The notes: generated by a model from the sequence alone, not told the origin. Positions 38,107 through 47,397 are shown, counted from the first letter of the stretch. The stretch: 64,000 bases of DNA from Pseudomonas extremaustralis (GCF_900102035.1 NZ_LT629689.1:1178001-1242000); one strand, 5' to 3'. A program made the numbers and translations.

Positions 38107-39415
38107 GCAGCACCCTCCCGGCAGGAATGTTGTGAGGCGTTTTAAGGTCGGGATTGAGTCGGATCAACTCGATAGCGCGCTCGTGATCACCATACCAACG
38201 GTGAGCCAACAGACGCAGGCTGGCCGGTGATTCGACCTCGCGCTCAGTCATCGGCGGACTCAACAGGATGACTTGGCGGGCACGGGCCTGGATCAGTGCG
38301 GCGGTATTGCGCAAGGCCTCAATCACCGGCAAGGACGTTTCCACGTCGAACAAACGGCGATGCAACAGGATGGCGCCCTGCACCAACGAGCGTACCAGGT
38401 TAACCAGGCCCTCCAGCTCAACCGGGCTCAACGTTGGTTTTTTGCTTTCGTCCTCGATCACGATGGCAACCGCCTGAGCATGGGCTGCGGCCAGTTCAGT
38501 GATGACCAGGACGACCAGGGAAAACCCGCTGGCTTCGACCGGATCGTCGGGCATGCGGTCAGGCATAAGGCTCGCGTCCGGTGCAACACCCTGCCTGGCA
38601 CTGATCAAAAAGGCGTTGGCCGCCCGCGCCGGGTCAGTGGTCAAGCTATCGCCGCCCGGCATCGTTGCTGGAACTCCAGCACGGGACAGCAGCGCCGCCG
38701 AGGTACTGGGCGTGTTGTCCTGGATAGAGCTGCGGATCTGCATCGGCGTACGGAACAGGTCAACCAGGGGATCGAATGCGGCCGAAGGATTTCTCGCCAT
38801 GGAGATGACGCCGGACACGACGCCCAGGATCTGGGAGCGCAGCTGCTGCACGCGCAGGAATATACCCGGCAAGCCCAGGGCCTTTTCGATCAGGCCCACC
38901 CAGCCGCCACCAATCCACGACTGAATCTCGCTGACCAGGGAGTCGATGCGACCAAACAGGTCAAAGACGCCATCCTGCCAGCGGTACGCATCTTCTTGAT
39001 CCAAGACGCCGATGTCGACCAACTCAAACTGCCGAGCGAAAAATGGCAGGTCAGGCGTGTCCTCGACAAACATCAGGGTGACCTGGGCGGAGTCTGGATT
39101 GTCCGCGTCATGCTTCACATCGACGTTGTGCGAGACGACGCTCAGGCTTCCATAAATCGGGTGGATCAGTTCACCAGGGCCACGCTGACCAAGAGCAACC
39201 AAAAGATTCTGTAGCTCAATCTCGTAGTTAACGCCATAGACGATGATTTGCATGGGAAAGCGACGAGCGCCCCGGCCCAGGTCGACCACGCTGTCACCGT
39301 CCTTAAAGGGCGTGCCATGTTCCGACAGTGCTCGTTGCCATTGAAGGTTTTCCCCAACGACCTGGAGCGGCACCCCTCGAAAGGATGCGTCCAGTAAGGT
39401 TTCTGCCCAGCTCAT
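38090..39415 (-). CDS. Mu gpN-like DNA circularisation/tail protein
   Basis: A 441-residue protein. The first 100 residues match the DNA-circularisation N-terminal domain: SWAETLLDASFRGVPLQVV, LGRGARRFPMQIIVYG and GPGELIHPIYG. In Mu, gpN is a tail/baseplate component; the circularisation name is historical. Overlaps the tape measure stop by four bases. Confidence 0.88.
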   Translation of the reverse strand: MSWAETLLDASFRGVPLQVVGENLQWQRALSEHGTPFKDGDSVVDLGRGARRFPMQIIVYGVNYEIELQNLLVALGQRGPGELIHPIYGSLSVVSHNVDVKHDADNPDSAQVTLMFVEDTPDLPFFARQFELVDIGVLDQEDAYRWQDGVFDLFGRIDSLVSEIQSWIGGGWVGLIEKALGLPGIFLRVQQLRSQILGVVSGVISMARNPSAAFDPLVDLFRTPMQIRSSIQDNTPSTSAALLSRAGVPATMPGGDSLTTDPARAANAFLISARQGVAPDASLMPDRMPDDPVEASGFSLVVLVITELAAAHAQAVAIVIEDESKKPTLSPVELEGLVNLVRSLVQGAILLHRRLFDVETSLPVIEALRNTAALIQARARQVILLSPPMTEREVESPASLRLLAHRWYGDHERAIELIRLNPDLKTPHNIPAGRVLRAYAE

Positions 39416-41637
39416 CGGCCGCGCCTCATTTGGATATCGGTTCGTCGTTCGACCTCGGCCTGGATCATGTTTGAATCCATGCGCAGTTCGATGACCAAGG
39501 GTTGATCAAGCAAGCGTTGTAGGCGAGCTGCCGCCGCTGGGGTTTCTGCCCCTGCGTTGATGGCACGATTAGCGATACCTGACGCCCACTGATTGGCGCC
39601 GTCGATTGGGAGGCCTGCGGCTGTCATGCCGGTTTGCTGGTGCGCCAGGCGTTGGGCTTGAGACGACAACCAGTCCGAAGTCTGGTTTGGGTTCTGCCCG
39701 GCCAGGTCCATGCGGTTCTGGTAGAAGGCTGTCTGATAGGTGCGCTCGCCATCGTTCAATAGTTTGCTGCGCATGGCGGCATCTAAACGGCCTTCGTCTG
39801 TGCCTGTCGTACTCGCGCCCGCGATTTGAGTGGCGGTCGCCCCAACCGCGATAGGTCCCAGCCAAGGAGCAATGAAACCACCGGTCTTCCCTTTGCCTGC
39901 CGTTGTACTGTTGGGCAGATCAGGTAATCCACCACCGAGAGGCACGCCGCCCGGCCAGTTTGTGACGAACACCGATGTAACGCCCGTCGCTTCTTCCAGG
40001 ACCTTGCCCACAGCGATGTTTTTCAATGTCTCAGGCCCACCCATGAACTTATTCAGCAATGCACCTGCGCCAGATTTGGCACCGCGAGCGGCATAGTAAC
40101 CACCGACACCAAGAGCAGCGCCACCAGCCAGCATTTGCGCGCCAGACAAGTTCAGATCGTCCAGCAGGTAGGAGCCCATATCGGCAAGGCCCTTATTCAA
40201 AGGCGTTGCCATACGGTCCATGGCTTCGGCCAGTGTCGCCTTCATGCGTGCGGCAGCACCACTGCTACTTTCCGTGTTCTCTTTCAGGTCTTTGCTGTAA
40301 ATAGGCTCAGCGTTACCCAGCGTTTTAGCACCTGACTTTAAGTCATCCAATCGGTCGCCAGTTAACATACTGCGCCAGCCACGCACAGTGTCCTGATCCA
40401 TACCCTTGAAAACAACGCCCATGAACTTGGCGCGCTGCTCATCGTTTTTCATCGCTTCATACTTACGCTTTATTTCGCCGAAAACCTCTTCCGGATTACG
40501 TGAGCTTTTATCTTTGTTATAAAAATTAACGCCCGTTACTTTAGCAACTTGATCTCTATATTGCTTATTGCTGAATACGCGCAAAGTGGACTCGGCTAAC
40601 GTTCCAAGCCTATCGGGTTGTAGTTCAACCTTGGAAAGCGATTCCGTGAATGCCAAAGCTTGCTCGATTGACATGCCAGCTGCCGCTGCGGCCCCACCGA
40701 TTTTTGGAAACAAGTCAGACAAGTTTTCAAGCTCAGCATTACCAAGCCTTCCGGCGACTGTCATCTTTTGAAGCAGATCAAGCGCGGCACCGTCTTTATT
40801 CAGATTAATGTTGAATGCGCCAGATGCAGCAACAACTGCTTTACCTAAGATTGCTGGGTTTGCACCTGTAATAGCATTAGCCTGACCGATGGCATCGCCA
40901 GTTATCTTTGCCGCATCGTAGTTCACACCAGACGCAATAAGCGTATTGAATCCAGTATCTACATCTGAACGACTAGCGCCGTAAGTTTTAGCGATTCGCC
41001 ATCCTTCCTTATGCCACTCATCTTTTTCTTCATTGGTCATGCCCGCTGTCTGCTTGGTACGGATTAACACGCGCTCCAGGTCGGAGTTGGCTTTCAATCC
41101 AGCAACTACGCCGACTCCCACACCGAGCCCGGCAAGTTTTCCTTGCATGCTGCCGCCCAGGCCCTTGATGCGGTCGAACTCTTGACGCACGCCCATCGCG
41201 ATAGTTTTCAAGGTGCGCAGACTACGACCGCTGTTCTGCGCCATGCGCCGGAAAGACGCCTCTGTCTTGTCAACGCTCTGACGCAAAGGCTGCACGCCTT
41301 GCCGGTCGGTACTCTGCAACTCGGTTTTCGCATCGCGGGCGGCCTTGCGAGCAGCGTTGGCCATATCCTTTAGTTCGGCGGTGGTCTTGCTGACCTCGAT
41401 GCGCGTACCAGATCCAGCCGTGGCTGTTTCGCGCATTGCTGCACGGATGACTTTATAACTGTTGGCCCCGACCTGGCCGACCTTACTGATGGCCGAGGAA
41501 GCCTTCCAGCTTTCATCGGCCAAGGACTTGGCGCCTTCCTTACCCGCTTTGCGTAGGTCGCGGTTGATCTGCTCGATCTCCCGTCGACTGTTGCCTGCAT
41601 GGGCTTGGAAACGAAGCGCGACGCGCAGATCGGACAT
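39412..41637 (-). CDS. Tail tape measure protein
   Basis: A 741-residue tape measure, whose length sets tail length. The N-terminal coiled-coil part has REIEQINRDLRKAGKE; the core resembles the TP901 tape-measure domain (NTLIASGVNYDAAKITGDA, LSDLFPKIGGAAAAAGMSIEQALAF). A hydrophobic stretch near 500 (AQMLAGGAALGVGGYYAARG) suits membrane insertion. The stretch 40280-41060 is visibly richer in A+T than both flanks. The ATG at 41637 is chosen over a TTG two codons up. Confidence 0.9.
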   Translation of the reverse strand: MSDLRVALRFQAHAGNSRREIEQINRDLRKAGKEGAKSLADESWKASSAISKVGQVGANSYKVIRAAMRETATAGSGTRIEVSKTTAELKDMANAARKAARDAKTELQSTDRQGVQPLRQSVDKTEASFRRMAQNSGRSLRTLKTIAMGVRQEFDRIKGLGGSMQGKLAGLGVGVGVVAGLKANSDLERVLIRTKQTAGMTNEEKDEWHKEGWRIAKTYGASRSDVDTGFNTLIASGVNYDAAKITGDAIGQANAITGANPAILGKAVVAASGAFNINLNKDGAALDLLQKMTVAGRLGNAELENLSDLFPKIGGAAAAAGMSIEQALAFTESLSKVELQPDRLGTLAESTLRVFSNKQYRDQVAKVTGVNFYNKDKSSRNPEEVFGEIKRKYEAMKNDEQRAKFMGVVFKGMDQDTVRGWRSMLTGDRLDDLKSGAKTLGNAEPIYSKDLKENTESSSGAAARMKATLAEAMDRMATPLNKGLADMGSYLLDDLNLSGAQMLAGGAALGVGGYYAARGAKSGAGALLNKFMGGPETLKNIAVGKVLEEATGVTSVFVTNWPGGVPLGGGLPDLPNSTTAGKGKTGGFIAPWLGPIAVGATATQIAGASTTGTDEGRLDAAMRSKLLNDGERTYQTAFYQNRMDLAGQNPNQTSDWLSSQAQRLAHQQTGMTAAGLPIDGANQWASGIANRAINAGAETPAAAARLQRLLDQPLVIELRMDSNMIQAEVERRTDIQMRRGR

Positions 41638-41689
41638 GAACAACTCCCAGTAACGGTCTTACAGGAACAGGAAAGGCCCGGTACCGAGC

Positions 41690-42201
41690 CTATCTTTTGG
41701 GTTTTGGCAGTGGCTTGCGCTGACGCTGACTGACATAGCGGGTGCCTTTGACCTTGCCTATGATCAGATCAATACGAGCATCGATCTCGGCCCTGGTCAT
41801 CTGGCGCAGCTCTTCTAGCCGGTAGCCGTGGCGGACGAAGGCGTGTTCGATTCGTCGCCAGTCGGCGTTGCCGCGCTCGGCGGCGCGAGCTTTTTTTCCA
41901 GTTCGGCATCGGCGTCAGCAATGATGGCCAAGTCACTTTCGGTCAAGTCGCCCAAGAGCAACTCAGTAGTTATCGCTTCGGTGGGAATCTCGCCTAGGGA
42001 CAACAACTGGCGGCGATAAACTTCCAGCATGATCATTTGAAACGGTGCGCCTGGGTGCAGCTCCTGCGCGGCGACCAAATCACCGGCAACAGGCACACGC
42101 AAGGTGAAGGTCTTGTGACGCAGGCCGGAGTAATACACGCCCATCTGGAGTTCGCCGGTGATGCTCAGGCCTTCCCAGCGCTTGCTTGAATGCTCAGTCA
42201 T
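41690..42201 (-). CDS. Tail assembly chaperone, frameshifted long product
   Basis: A -1 shift at A AAA AAG (41896-41890) in the gp41-type gene would join its first 104 codons to 66 more in the next frame, giving about 170 residues. The extension is clearly protein-like: NADWRRIEHAFVRHGYRLEE followed by LRQMTRAEIDARIDLIIGKV and a basic end KPLPKPKR, with stop at 41690-41692. A short GC stem (GCCGC/GCGGC) starts just past the slip site. This is the layout of G/GT-type chaperones placed directly before the tape measure gene. Confidence 0.8.
41815..42201 (-). CDS. Mu gp41-like tail assembly chaperone (short product)
   Basis: A 128-residue protein located between the tail tube and tape measure genes. 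It has a beta-rich N-terminal half (LRHKTFTLRVPVAGDLVAAQE) and a helical part (ELLLGDLTESDLAIIADADAELEKK). After the slippery LEKKL the in-frame tail PPSAATPTGDESNTPSS is low in complexity, as expected of a termination product. It acts with the long product in tail assembly and is not in the virion in known systems. Confidence 0.85.
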   Translation of the reverse strand: MTEHSSKRWEGLSITGELQMGVYYSGLRHKTFTLRVPVAGDLVAAQELHPGAPFQMIMLEVYRRQLLSLGEIPTEAITTELLLGDLTESDLAIIADADAELEKKLAPPSAATPTGDESNTPSSATATG

Positions 42202-42205
42202 TGCA

Positions 42206-42577
42206 TTACTCCGGGTAATAGTTCAGCGCGGCGATGGTCAGATCGCGGGTAGCTTCACCTTCGACCTGGTACTTGCTACCCATTTCCATCAGGGAGCAGC
42301 CGGTCCATGTCTGGCGCTTGCTGCCGCCGTCCTGCGGATAGATGGTCAGCTTGGCATCCATCAGAGCGCGCCAATCCGGCTCGCCGGTTTTCGGGATGGG
42401 TACCGAGATTTTCAGCTCGTGTTCCTCAATACCCTTTGCCGTGCCCGAAGGTCGGCCAGTGCGGTTCATGGTCTTGACCACCTTGCGCCCGGTTTTGAGG
42501 CTCGGCTCAATGCTGGTCACCTCATAGTCGGTGCCGTTGATCTCCAGAACGATCTGCCCTACATAGTTATCAGCCAT
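42206..42577 (-). CDS. Tail tube protein (Mu gpM-like)
   Basis: A 123-residue tube protein with the gpM pattern: GQIVLEINGTDYEVTSI, TGRKVVKTMNRTGRPSGTAKGI, and RQTWTGCSLMEMGSKYQVEGE. It polymerises inside the contractile sheath. It lies 13 bases after the sheath gene. Confidence 0.9.
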   Translation of the reverse strand: MADNYVGQIVLEINGTDYEVTSIEPSLKTGRKVVKTMNRTGRPSGTAKGIEEHELKISVPIPKTGEPDWRALMDAKLTIYPQDGGSKRQTWTGCSLMEMGSKYQVEGEATRDLTIAALNYYPE

Positions 42578-42590
42578 CTAAAATCACCTC

Positions 42591-43691
42591 TTACAAGAGC
42601 AGGTCAATACGACCGGCGAATACGTGCAGGCCGTTAACAACATCGGCGGGAATGGAGCTGTTAAGGCGATTCGCGTCCTGGGTCGAACGCTCGACCACCA
42701 GCCCAGCCGCGTTGGCTTCAACCTCTTCGACGATCTCCAGCTCTTCCAACTTGAGCAGCACGTCCATCAGTTCGCCACGCACTGCTTCCGGGGTTTTCTT
42801 GGAGAGTTTGGAGCGTGGGAAGCGCAGGCGAATACGGTCGCGGCAGGCCATGCGCACGTAGTACAGAGTGCGGATGGTGGTCAGATCCAACAGCGACACG
42901 TCGGTGGCACCGGCCGCAGACTTGGTATAGGTGGTCACTGCACGGACAATCTGAATGACATCGCCAGCGGCGACCTCCAGTGGCGTGACGCCATTGGCCA
43001 GGGCGGTCTCTTGCTCCGTGCGGCCAAGGCGCTGAGTGACCGGCGGAACTTTGATGCCAGTCAGTACCAGGGTATTAAGCGGCCGCGCTGGATCTTCTTC
43101 AGAGGCGATCATCGCGGCATAAGCGGCGGCGACCTGGCGCGCAGTCGATGGAGTACCTGGTAGCACTGCCAAGCTGATCGCGCCGGAGTTGATCGACGTG
43201 GCCAACGTGGTCGCAGCCGACAAGGTTCCGGTTAGCGCCGCCACACCGATGATGCCTTGTTGCTCCATAGAGCTGGTGTAGGTCTGGATATGCGTGCGCA
43301 GTGCAGTGAGCGCGACCTGGCTGAACCAGGCAGGCACCAGAATGGTGAAACCGCCCATGGCCGTCGAGTCCAACGCGGTCTTGATGTCGGGCTCGGCGTC
43401 ACCAACCACCACCACACCCACAGCCGAGACCGAGGCATACCGATAAGCTGTGATAAACGCATCAGCCATTTCCTCTGCGACGGTCCCGCCGAACAGGGCT
43501 TTGGCTTCTGCGGCGCTGTAGAACTGCGTCGGCAAGTTTGCCGCAACGGTAGCGCCTTCGCCCAAGGGCACGATCAAGCAGACGCTCTGCTTGTTGGTCG
43601 GCAGTGTCCGTACCGCCAGGCTGGTGTTGAACTCCATGTAAACGCCCGGCTTGCGGATCGAAGCCGGGATGGTGTCAAAGGAAATGCTCAT
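42591..43691 (-). CDS. Tail sheath protein (Mu gpL-like), short form
   Basis: A 366-residue contractile sheath. The start SISFDTIPASIRKPGVYMEF is diagnostic of Mu-type sheaths; the subtilisin-like core and the C-terminal IRTLYYVRMACRDRIRLRFPRSKL handle are present. Mu gpL is near 495 residues, so this one lacks a large surface insertion but keeps both ends. The ATG overlaps the DUF2635 stop. Confidence 0.88.
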   Translation of the reverse strand: MSISFDTIPASIRKPGVYMEFNTSLAVRTLPTNKQSVCLIVPLGEGATVAANLPTQFYSAAEAKALFGGTVAEEMADAFITAYRYASVSAVGVVVVGDAEPDIKTALDSTAMGGFTILVPAWFSQVALTALRTHIQTYTSSMEQQGIIGVAALTGTLSAATTLATSINSGAISLAVLPGTPSTARQVAAAYAAMIASEEDPARPLNTLVLTGIKVPPVTQRLGRTEQETALANGVTPLEVAAGDVIQIVRAVTTYTKSAAGATDVSLLDLTTIRTLYYVRMACRDRIRLRFPRSKLSKKTPEAVRGELMDVLLKLEELEIVEEVEANAAGLVVERSTQDANRLNSSIPADVVNGLHVFAGRIDLLL

Positions 43692-43879
43692 TCGGCGGAT
43701 TCCTGTGCGGGTTGTTTGGCACCGCCGCGTGTATTTTCAGCGGTCAGCAGTTCACCCGTCGCCACCCGGCGCCGGTAGTAAGAGGTATCCGGCACGTCGA
43801 CCGTCTTGGCATCTTCGATGTACTTGTACGGATCTTCTTCCGTGGGCACCCGATGACCAGGTGCGGCTTTAACGCGCAT
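43688..43879 (-). CDS. DUF2635 small tail protein (Mu gp38-like)
   Basis: A 63-residue protein: MRVKAAPGHRVPTEEDP, VPDTSYYRRRVATGELL. DUF2635 proteins always precede the sheath gene in Mu-like phages. Function unknown; one-base overlap with the gp37-type stop. Confidence 0.85.
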   Translation of the reverse strand: MRVKAAPGHRVPTEEDPYKYIEDAKTVDVPDTSYYRRRVATGELLTAENTRGGAKQPAQESAE

Positions 43880-44445
43880 TACACGTCCCTCAATTCGATT
43901 TTGTCGGTGGCCACCGGCTCGGGGTTATCCGATGGGGTGTGGTACTGCATGTCGATGCCAAGCAGATCTGGCAGATCAAGCGCAGGCTTTTTCCAGTCCA
44001 GCTCGATGGCGAATGACTGCCCCAGGACAGACATGTGGTCACTCTCAAACTTGCCGTTGACCAGGTTGGAAAGCTCGGTCGGACGGATAGCCGCACGATC
44101 TGTCCAGGGCTGCCATTCCACCAGTTGGTGCATGCAGGCCTCCCACAGGTCGTAGCTACCTATGTCCTTCGGGCCACTGCCGCGCCGGGTTTCCCGCTCG
44201 CCACGGGGATGCCGTGTGACGATTACCAGGCGGAAGGTAATCGGCACTGTGTAGCGATCATGACTACGCCGCTGAAAAGTTACTTTTGGCACCATGACCA
44301 GAACGGCCGGGCAGCGCTTGAGCAAGCCTGACAACAGGTCCGGGTCGCTCAGTTCACCGCCGTAGCTTTCCACGGCCAAGCGCGGGATCTTGGCGACCAG
44401 TTCTTTCAAGCGCGCCTCGATCAAGTCCTCCAGTTCGCCCAACAT
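43879..44445 (-). CDS. Mu gp37-like protein
   Basis: A 188-residue protein of the gp37 family (LGELEDLIEARLKELVAKIP, then VTRHPRGERETRRG and the DLWEACMHQLVEW segment). It is thought to act at the head-tail joint. One-base overlap with the upstream gene. Confidence 0.82.
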   Translation of the reverse strand: MLGELEDLIEARLKELVAKIPRLAVESYGGELSDPDLLSGLLKRCPAVLVMVPKVTFQRRSHDRYTVPITFRLVIVTRHPRGERETRRGSGPKDIGSYDLWEACMHQLVEWQPWTDRAAIRPTELSNLVNGKFESDHMSVLGQSFAIELDWKKPALDLPDLLGIDMQYHTPSDNPEPVATDKIELRDV

Positions 44446-44936
44446 CAGAGCGACCTCAAGGTGGTGCGAGACATGAGGCGTGGCTGACTGGTGAGCTGCA
44501 TGCCCGACCGGCCCGCCTCGGCGGCACCACGCTCCTTGTCTTCCTTGGCCAAGGTCTCAAGGCGCTTGAGTACGTCCTTGTAAAGCACGCGCACCGTCGA
44601 CTCTTCCTTACCTGCGTCGTCATACAGGTGGTAACGGGCGATCTCGGCGAGATCATCGGCCACCCACTCCGGGGCTTCCTCGCCAACTGGCCGGAAGCGC
44701 AGGTAAAACGAAATCTCACTGCGCGCCCGAGCCACTGCATCGGCAATCCGTGCGAGGGTCACAACTGCAATAGCCACATCTTCCGCGTCCCAACTATCCA
44801 GCGGCTCGCCAGCAGCGGCAGCTACCAACAGTTCGGGCTCAATGGTCCGCTTGTCATCAGGAACAGCTACCTGAGTGATATCACGGGCGCCGAAGCGAAT
44901 CAGAAGCTGGGTGGCGGACGGCAGTGAGAGGTTCAC
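44445..44936 (-). CDS. Mu gp36-like protein (DUF1320)
   Basis: A 163-residue protein of the DUF1320 family, thought to be a head completion or connector protein. Typical parts: ATQLLIRFGARDITQVA, ARIADAVARARSEISFYL and ARYHLYDD. It starts at a GTG that overlaps the upstream stop (GTGA), with GAGGGCGAAG as ribosome site. Confidence 0.82.
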   Translation of the reverse strand: MNLSLPSATQLLIRFGARDITQVAVPDDKRTIEPELLVAAAAGEPLDSWDAEDVAIAVVTLARIADAVARARSEISFYLRFRPVGEEAPEWVADDLAEIARYHLYDDAGKEESTVRVLYKDVLKRLETLAKEDKERGAAEAGRSGMQLTSQPRLMSRTTLRSL

Positions 44937-45460
44937 TTAGCTTCGCCCTCGATCTTGGTCGCCTTGGGTTTTCCGGGTTTAGCTGGCGGTTTCGATGCCT
45001 GCGCCTTGGCGTCTTCACGCGCCTGATCTTCCTGGAGCGCGTCGCCCCAGAGGGAGTCAAGTGCTGCGTCAGTCGCTGCTGGCTCAATGGCCACTGCACG
45101 CGCCCGGTCTTCCAGGAGGGCATCGTCCCAAAGGGAATCAAGGTTGCCCGCCACCGAGGCTACGGGCAAAACCACTCCATCACCCAGCGCTGTAGCGCTT
45201 GTTTCAAGCGTCTGCGACTGATGGTTTTGTGTGGTGCCGGGCGCTTTCGATACATCGACTTCCTGGAAGTTTTCATCGCGGCGGTCCTGTACCTGGTCGA
45301 ATTCATCCTCCTCATAAGCGAGGATCAACTGAGGCTCTTTTGACAGAGCCCGCAACTGCGCTTCCGAAAAGAAGTCATCCGGGTAACGCGCTGCTGTGCT
45401 GGAGTGGGCGATGCCACAACGGCGGAAACCGTCATGTTTCGAGGTGATCACGATGGTCAT
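44933..45460 (-). CDS. HI1506-like (Mu gp35-type) protein with internal repeat
   Basis: A 175-residue protein. The N-terminal 50 residues fit the HI1506-related family (VITSKHDGFRRCGIAHS, YPDDFFSEAQLRALSKEPQL). The C-terminal half is acidic and holds a near repeat: LDSLWDDALLEDRAR and, 27 residues later, LDSLWGDALQEDQAR. The end is Lys/Pro rich. It lies between the head protein and gp36; role unknown. Confidence 0.75.
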   Translation of the reverse strand: MTIVITSKHDGFRRCGIAHSSTAARYPDDFFSEAQLRALSKEPQLILAYEEDEFDQVQDRRDENFQEVDVSKAPGTTQNHQSQTLETSATALGDGVVLPVASVAGNLDSLWDDALLEDRARAVAIEPAATDAALDSLWGDALQEDQAREDAKAQASKPPAKPGKPKATKIEGEAK

Positions 45461-45469
45461 GACGCCTCC

Positions 45470-46363
45470 TTATCCCAGCCAGGCCGGTGCGAGTACTTCG
45501 GCGGTGCCAGCCCATTCATTACCGTTGTCCGCATCCTTGACCAGGATTTTGCGAGCAGCGCCTTCCAGTTGTGATGGAACGACCAGCAGGCCGGGGTTAA
45601 TGCCCAGAGGGCGACCGCCATCGGCCCGGAAGTTCTTCATGGCAGCACGAGCCAAGCCGTAGTTTTCAGCCGTCAGCGGGGCTTTAGAGCAGTAAGCAAA
45701 CTGCCAGAAGCCGAAGCCGACGTTCACACGGGCATCTACGCCATAGCGGTATTCGTCGCGCATGAAGACACTTTCATCGTCCATGGCGGTCATGGCCTTC
45801 AGGTCGTAATTGCGACGGTTCTGAAAGATGATGGGCTTGAGTGCACGGCTGACATCGAGCAGATACCAGGCTGGACCCGTTCCGTCTTGGTAATTGCTGA
45901 CGGACACGGCGGTGCCGCTCGCGTCGGTGGATGGGTAGACCGGGTGATCGGTATCGAAGAAGTACTGGCCGTCGTAACAGGTGGTGGTCAAGCCCGCTTT
46001 GAGCAGCGCAAATACCAGCTCGTCCGGGTGCGCACTTGAGGCACGGCCCATTTCGGCAAACAGCGGTTTGTAAACGCCGATCTCGTCGTCTTCGATGGCA
46101 TCACGTGGGACACCTACCGAGGACTCAAACTTTTTGTTGGTGATCGAGTAGCCATGCGCCGCCATGTTCTTGAGAACGCGGTCGCCGATCCACTCACGGA
46201 ACGTCGGGAACTGACCCAGCCAGCCATAGGTATTGCTGGCGGATGAGGACGGGACAGGCGTGGCGATACGCTTCCAGTCGGTCGGTGTCGCCGCCTGGGC
46301 GTTTTGGAACTCGGCCTTGTACGCAACAAACAGCGCGCTCAAGACACTGGCGTTAATGATCAT
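45470..46363 (-). CDS. Major head protein (Mu gpT-like)
   Basis: A 297-residue capsid protein: INASVLSALFVAYKAEFQNA, GWLGQFPTFREWIGDRVLKN, YDGQYFFDTDHPVYP and AMKNFRADGGRPLGINPGLL are family marks. It forms the icosahedral head after processing of the scaffold by the protease gene upstream. Confidence 0.93.
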   Translation of the reverse strand: MIINASVLSALFVAYKAEFQNAQAATPTDWKRIATPVPSSSASNTYGWLGQFPTFREWIGDRVLKNMAAHGYSITNKKFESSVGVPRDAIEDDEIGVYKPLFAEMGRASSAHPDELVFALLKAGLTTTCYDGQYFFDTDHPVYPSTDASGTAVSVSNYQDGTGPAWYLLDVSRALKPIIFQNRRNYDLKAMTAMDDESVFMRDEYRYGVDARVNVGFGFWQFAYCSKAPLTAENYGLARAAMKNFRADGGRPLGINPGLLVVPSQLEGAARKILVKDADNGNEWAGTAEVLAPAWLG

Positions 46364-46391
46364 GAATCTCTTCCTTTATATATAGGGGGAG

Positions 46392-47366
46392 TTACGCCTT
46401 GCCCTTGATGAATTCCGCTTCGCTCATACCCAGCAACGATGCGACCTTTTGCTCTTCGGCATTGAGGGCAGTGCCCGTATTCGCCGGGTTCTTGTTGCTC
46501 AGGTCAGAGGCCGCAGCAACGACAGGGGCCGCTGTCACAAATTCCTTGAAACGCGCCAGGCCCGCTTCGTCGTGGCACATGGCGCGGTGATATTCGACCG
46601 TGGACGGGGTGATCTTTCCGGCTTGGGTAGCCGAGGTGATAACCGCCTCGACTTCCTTGTCGTGTACGGCTTTCTTCTGGCTGGCAAGCGCCTGTTCGGC
46701 ATTGGTGGCACGGCCGACCAGGGCGTCGTAGTCCGCACGCGGAACGAACTGCGCCAGATTAGGTTGTTCGGCGTTGGCAGCCTGAGCGGTAGTTTTGAGT
46801 TGGCTTGCGGCCGACATGGCCTGTTCTTCGGTGGCGGTGTCGGGCAGGCCGAGCAGTGCCAAAAACGCAGCTGAAAGTTTCACTGGTGTGATCTCCGGGG
46901 CTTCTTGATTGAGGGCGGTCATGATGAAGTTGGGGATGTTGGTGAGCGCCGCGCTGACCATGCGCACGATGCGTCTGTTGTCGAGGTCGTAGTCGAACAC
47001 CGGGGACAGGAAGCGATATTCTCGGGCCTCGACCTGAGCAGCACCGCGAGGCGTCCATTCAACTCGGCCCCACAGGGCGCCATTGCGGACTTCAAATTGC
47101 TTGACCCAAGCACCGGCTGGGGCTTCCTGGCCAACGGATGCTCGCAGCTGTGTGGCGTGCTCCCGGTCGATCACCAGATCGATAGCTCGGCCGATGAAAT
47201 TGGACTGCACCAGTTCGGTGGCCATGTCATCGAACAGCCAGGCACGGCCATCGCGGCCGGTGACGGTCGGACCTGCGGGGATAAGTTCAACCCAGTCGGG
47301 AGCCTTCCCATCGGAAAGCACGACGGAGCTGTAGATTTCTGAGTTAGCGGCGAGTTGAGTTTTCAT
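46392..47366 (-). CDS. Head maturation protease/scaffold (Mu gpI/gpZ-like)
   Basis: A 324-residue protein. The N-terminal half is the protease: PDWVELIPAGPTVTGRDGRAW, LVIDREHATQ and the AREYRFLSPVFDYD stretch. The C-terminal half (alanine-rich, coiled, ending EEQKVASLLGMSEAEFIKGKA) is the scaffold part; an internal start for a separate scaffold is possible. It is the first gene after late-promoter-like copy 2. Confidence 0.9.
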   Translation of the reverse strand: MKTQLAANSEIYSSVVLSDGKAPDWVELIPAGPTVTGRDGRAWLFDDMATELVQSNFIGRAIDLVIDREHATQLRASVGQEAPAGAWVKQFEVRNGALWGRVEWTPRGAAQVEAREYRFLSPVFDYDLDNRRIVRMVSAALTNIPNFIMTALNQEAPEITPVKLSAAFLALLGLPDTATEEQAMSAASQLKTTAQAANAEQPNLAQFVPRADYDALVGRATNAEQALASQKKAVHDKEVEAVITSATQAGKITPSTVEYHRAMCHDEAGLARFKEFVTAAPVVAAASDLSNKNPANTGTALNAEEQKVASLLGMSEAEFIKGKA

Positions 47367-47397
47367 GCCACCAGTCTGTGCGGCCAGGCGGAGTTGG

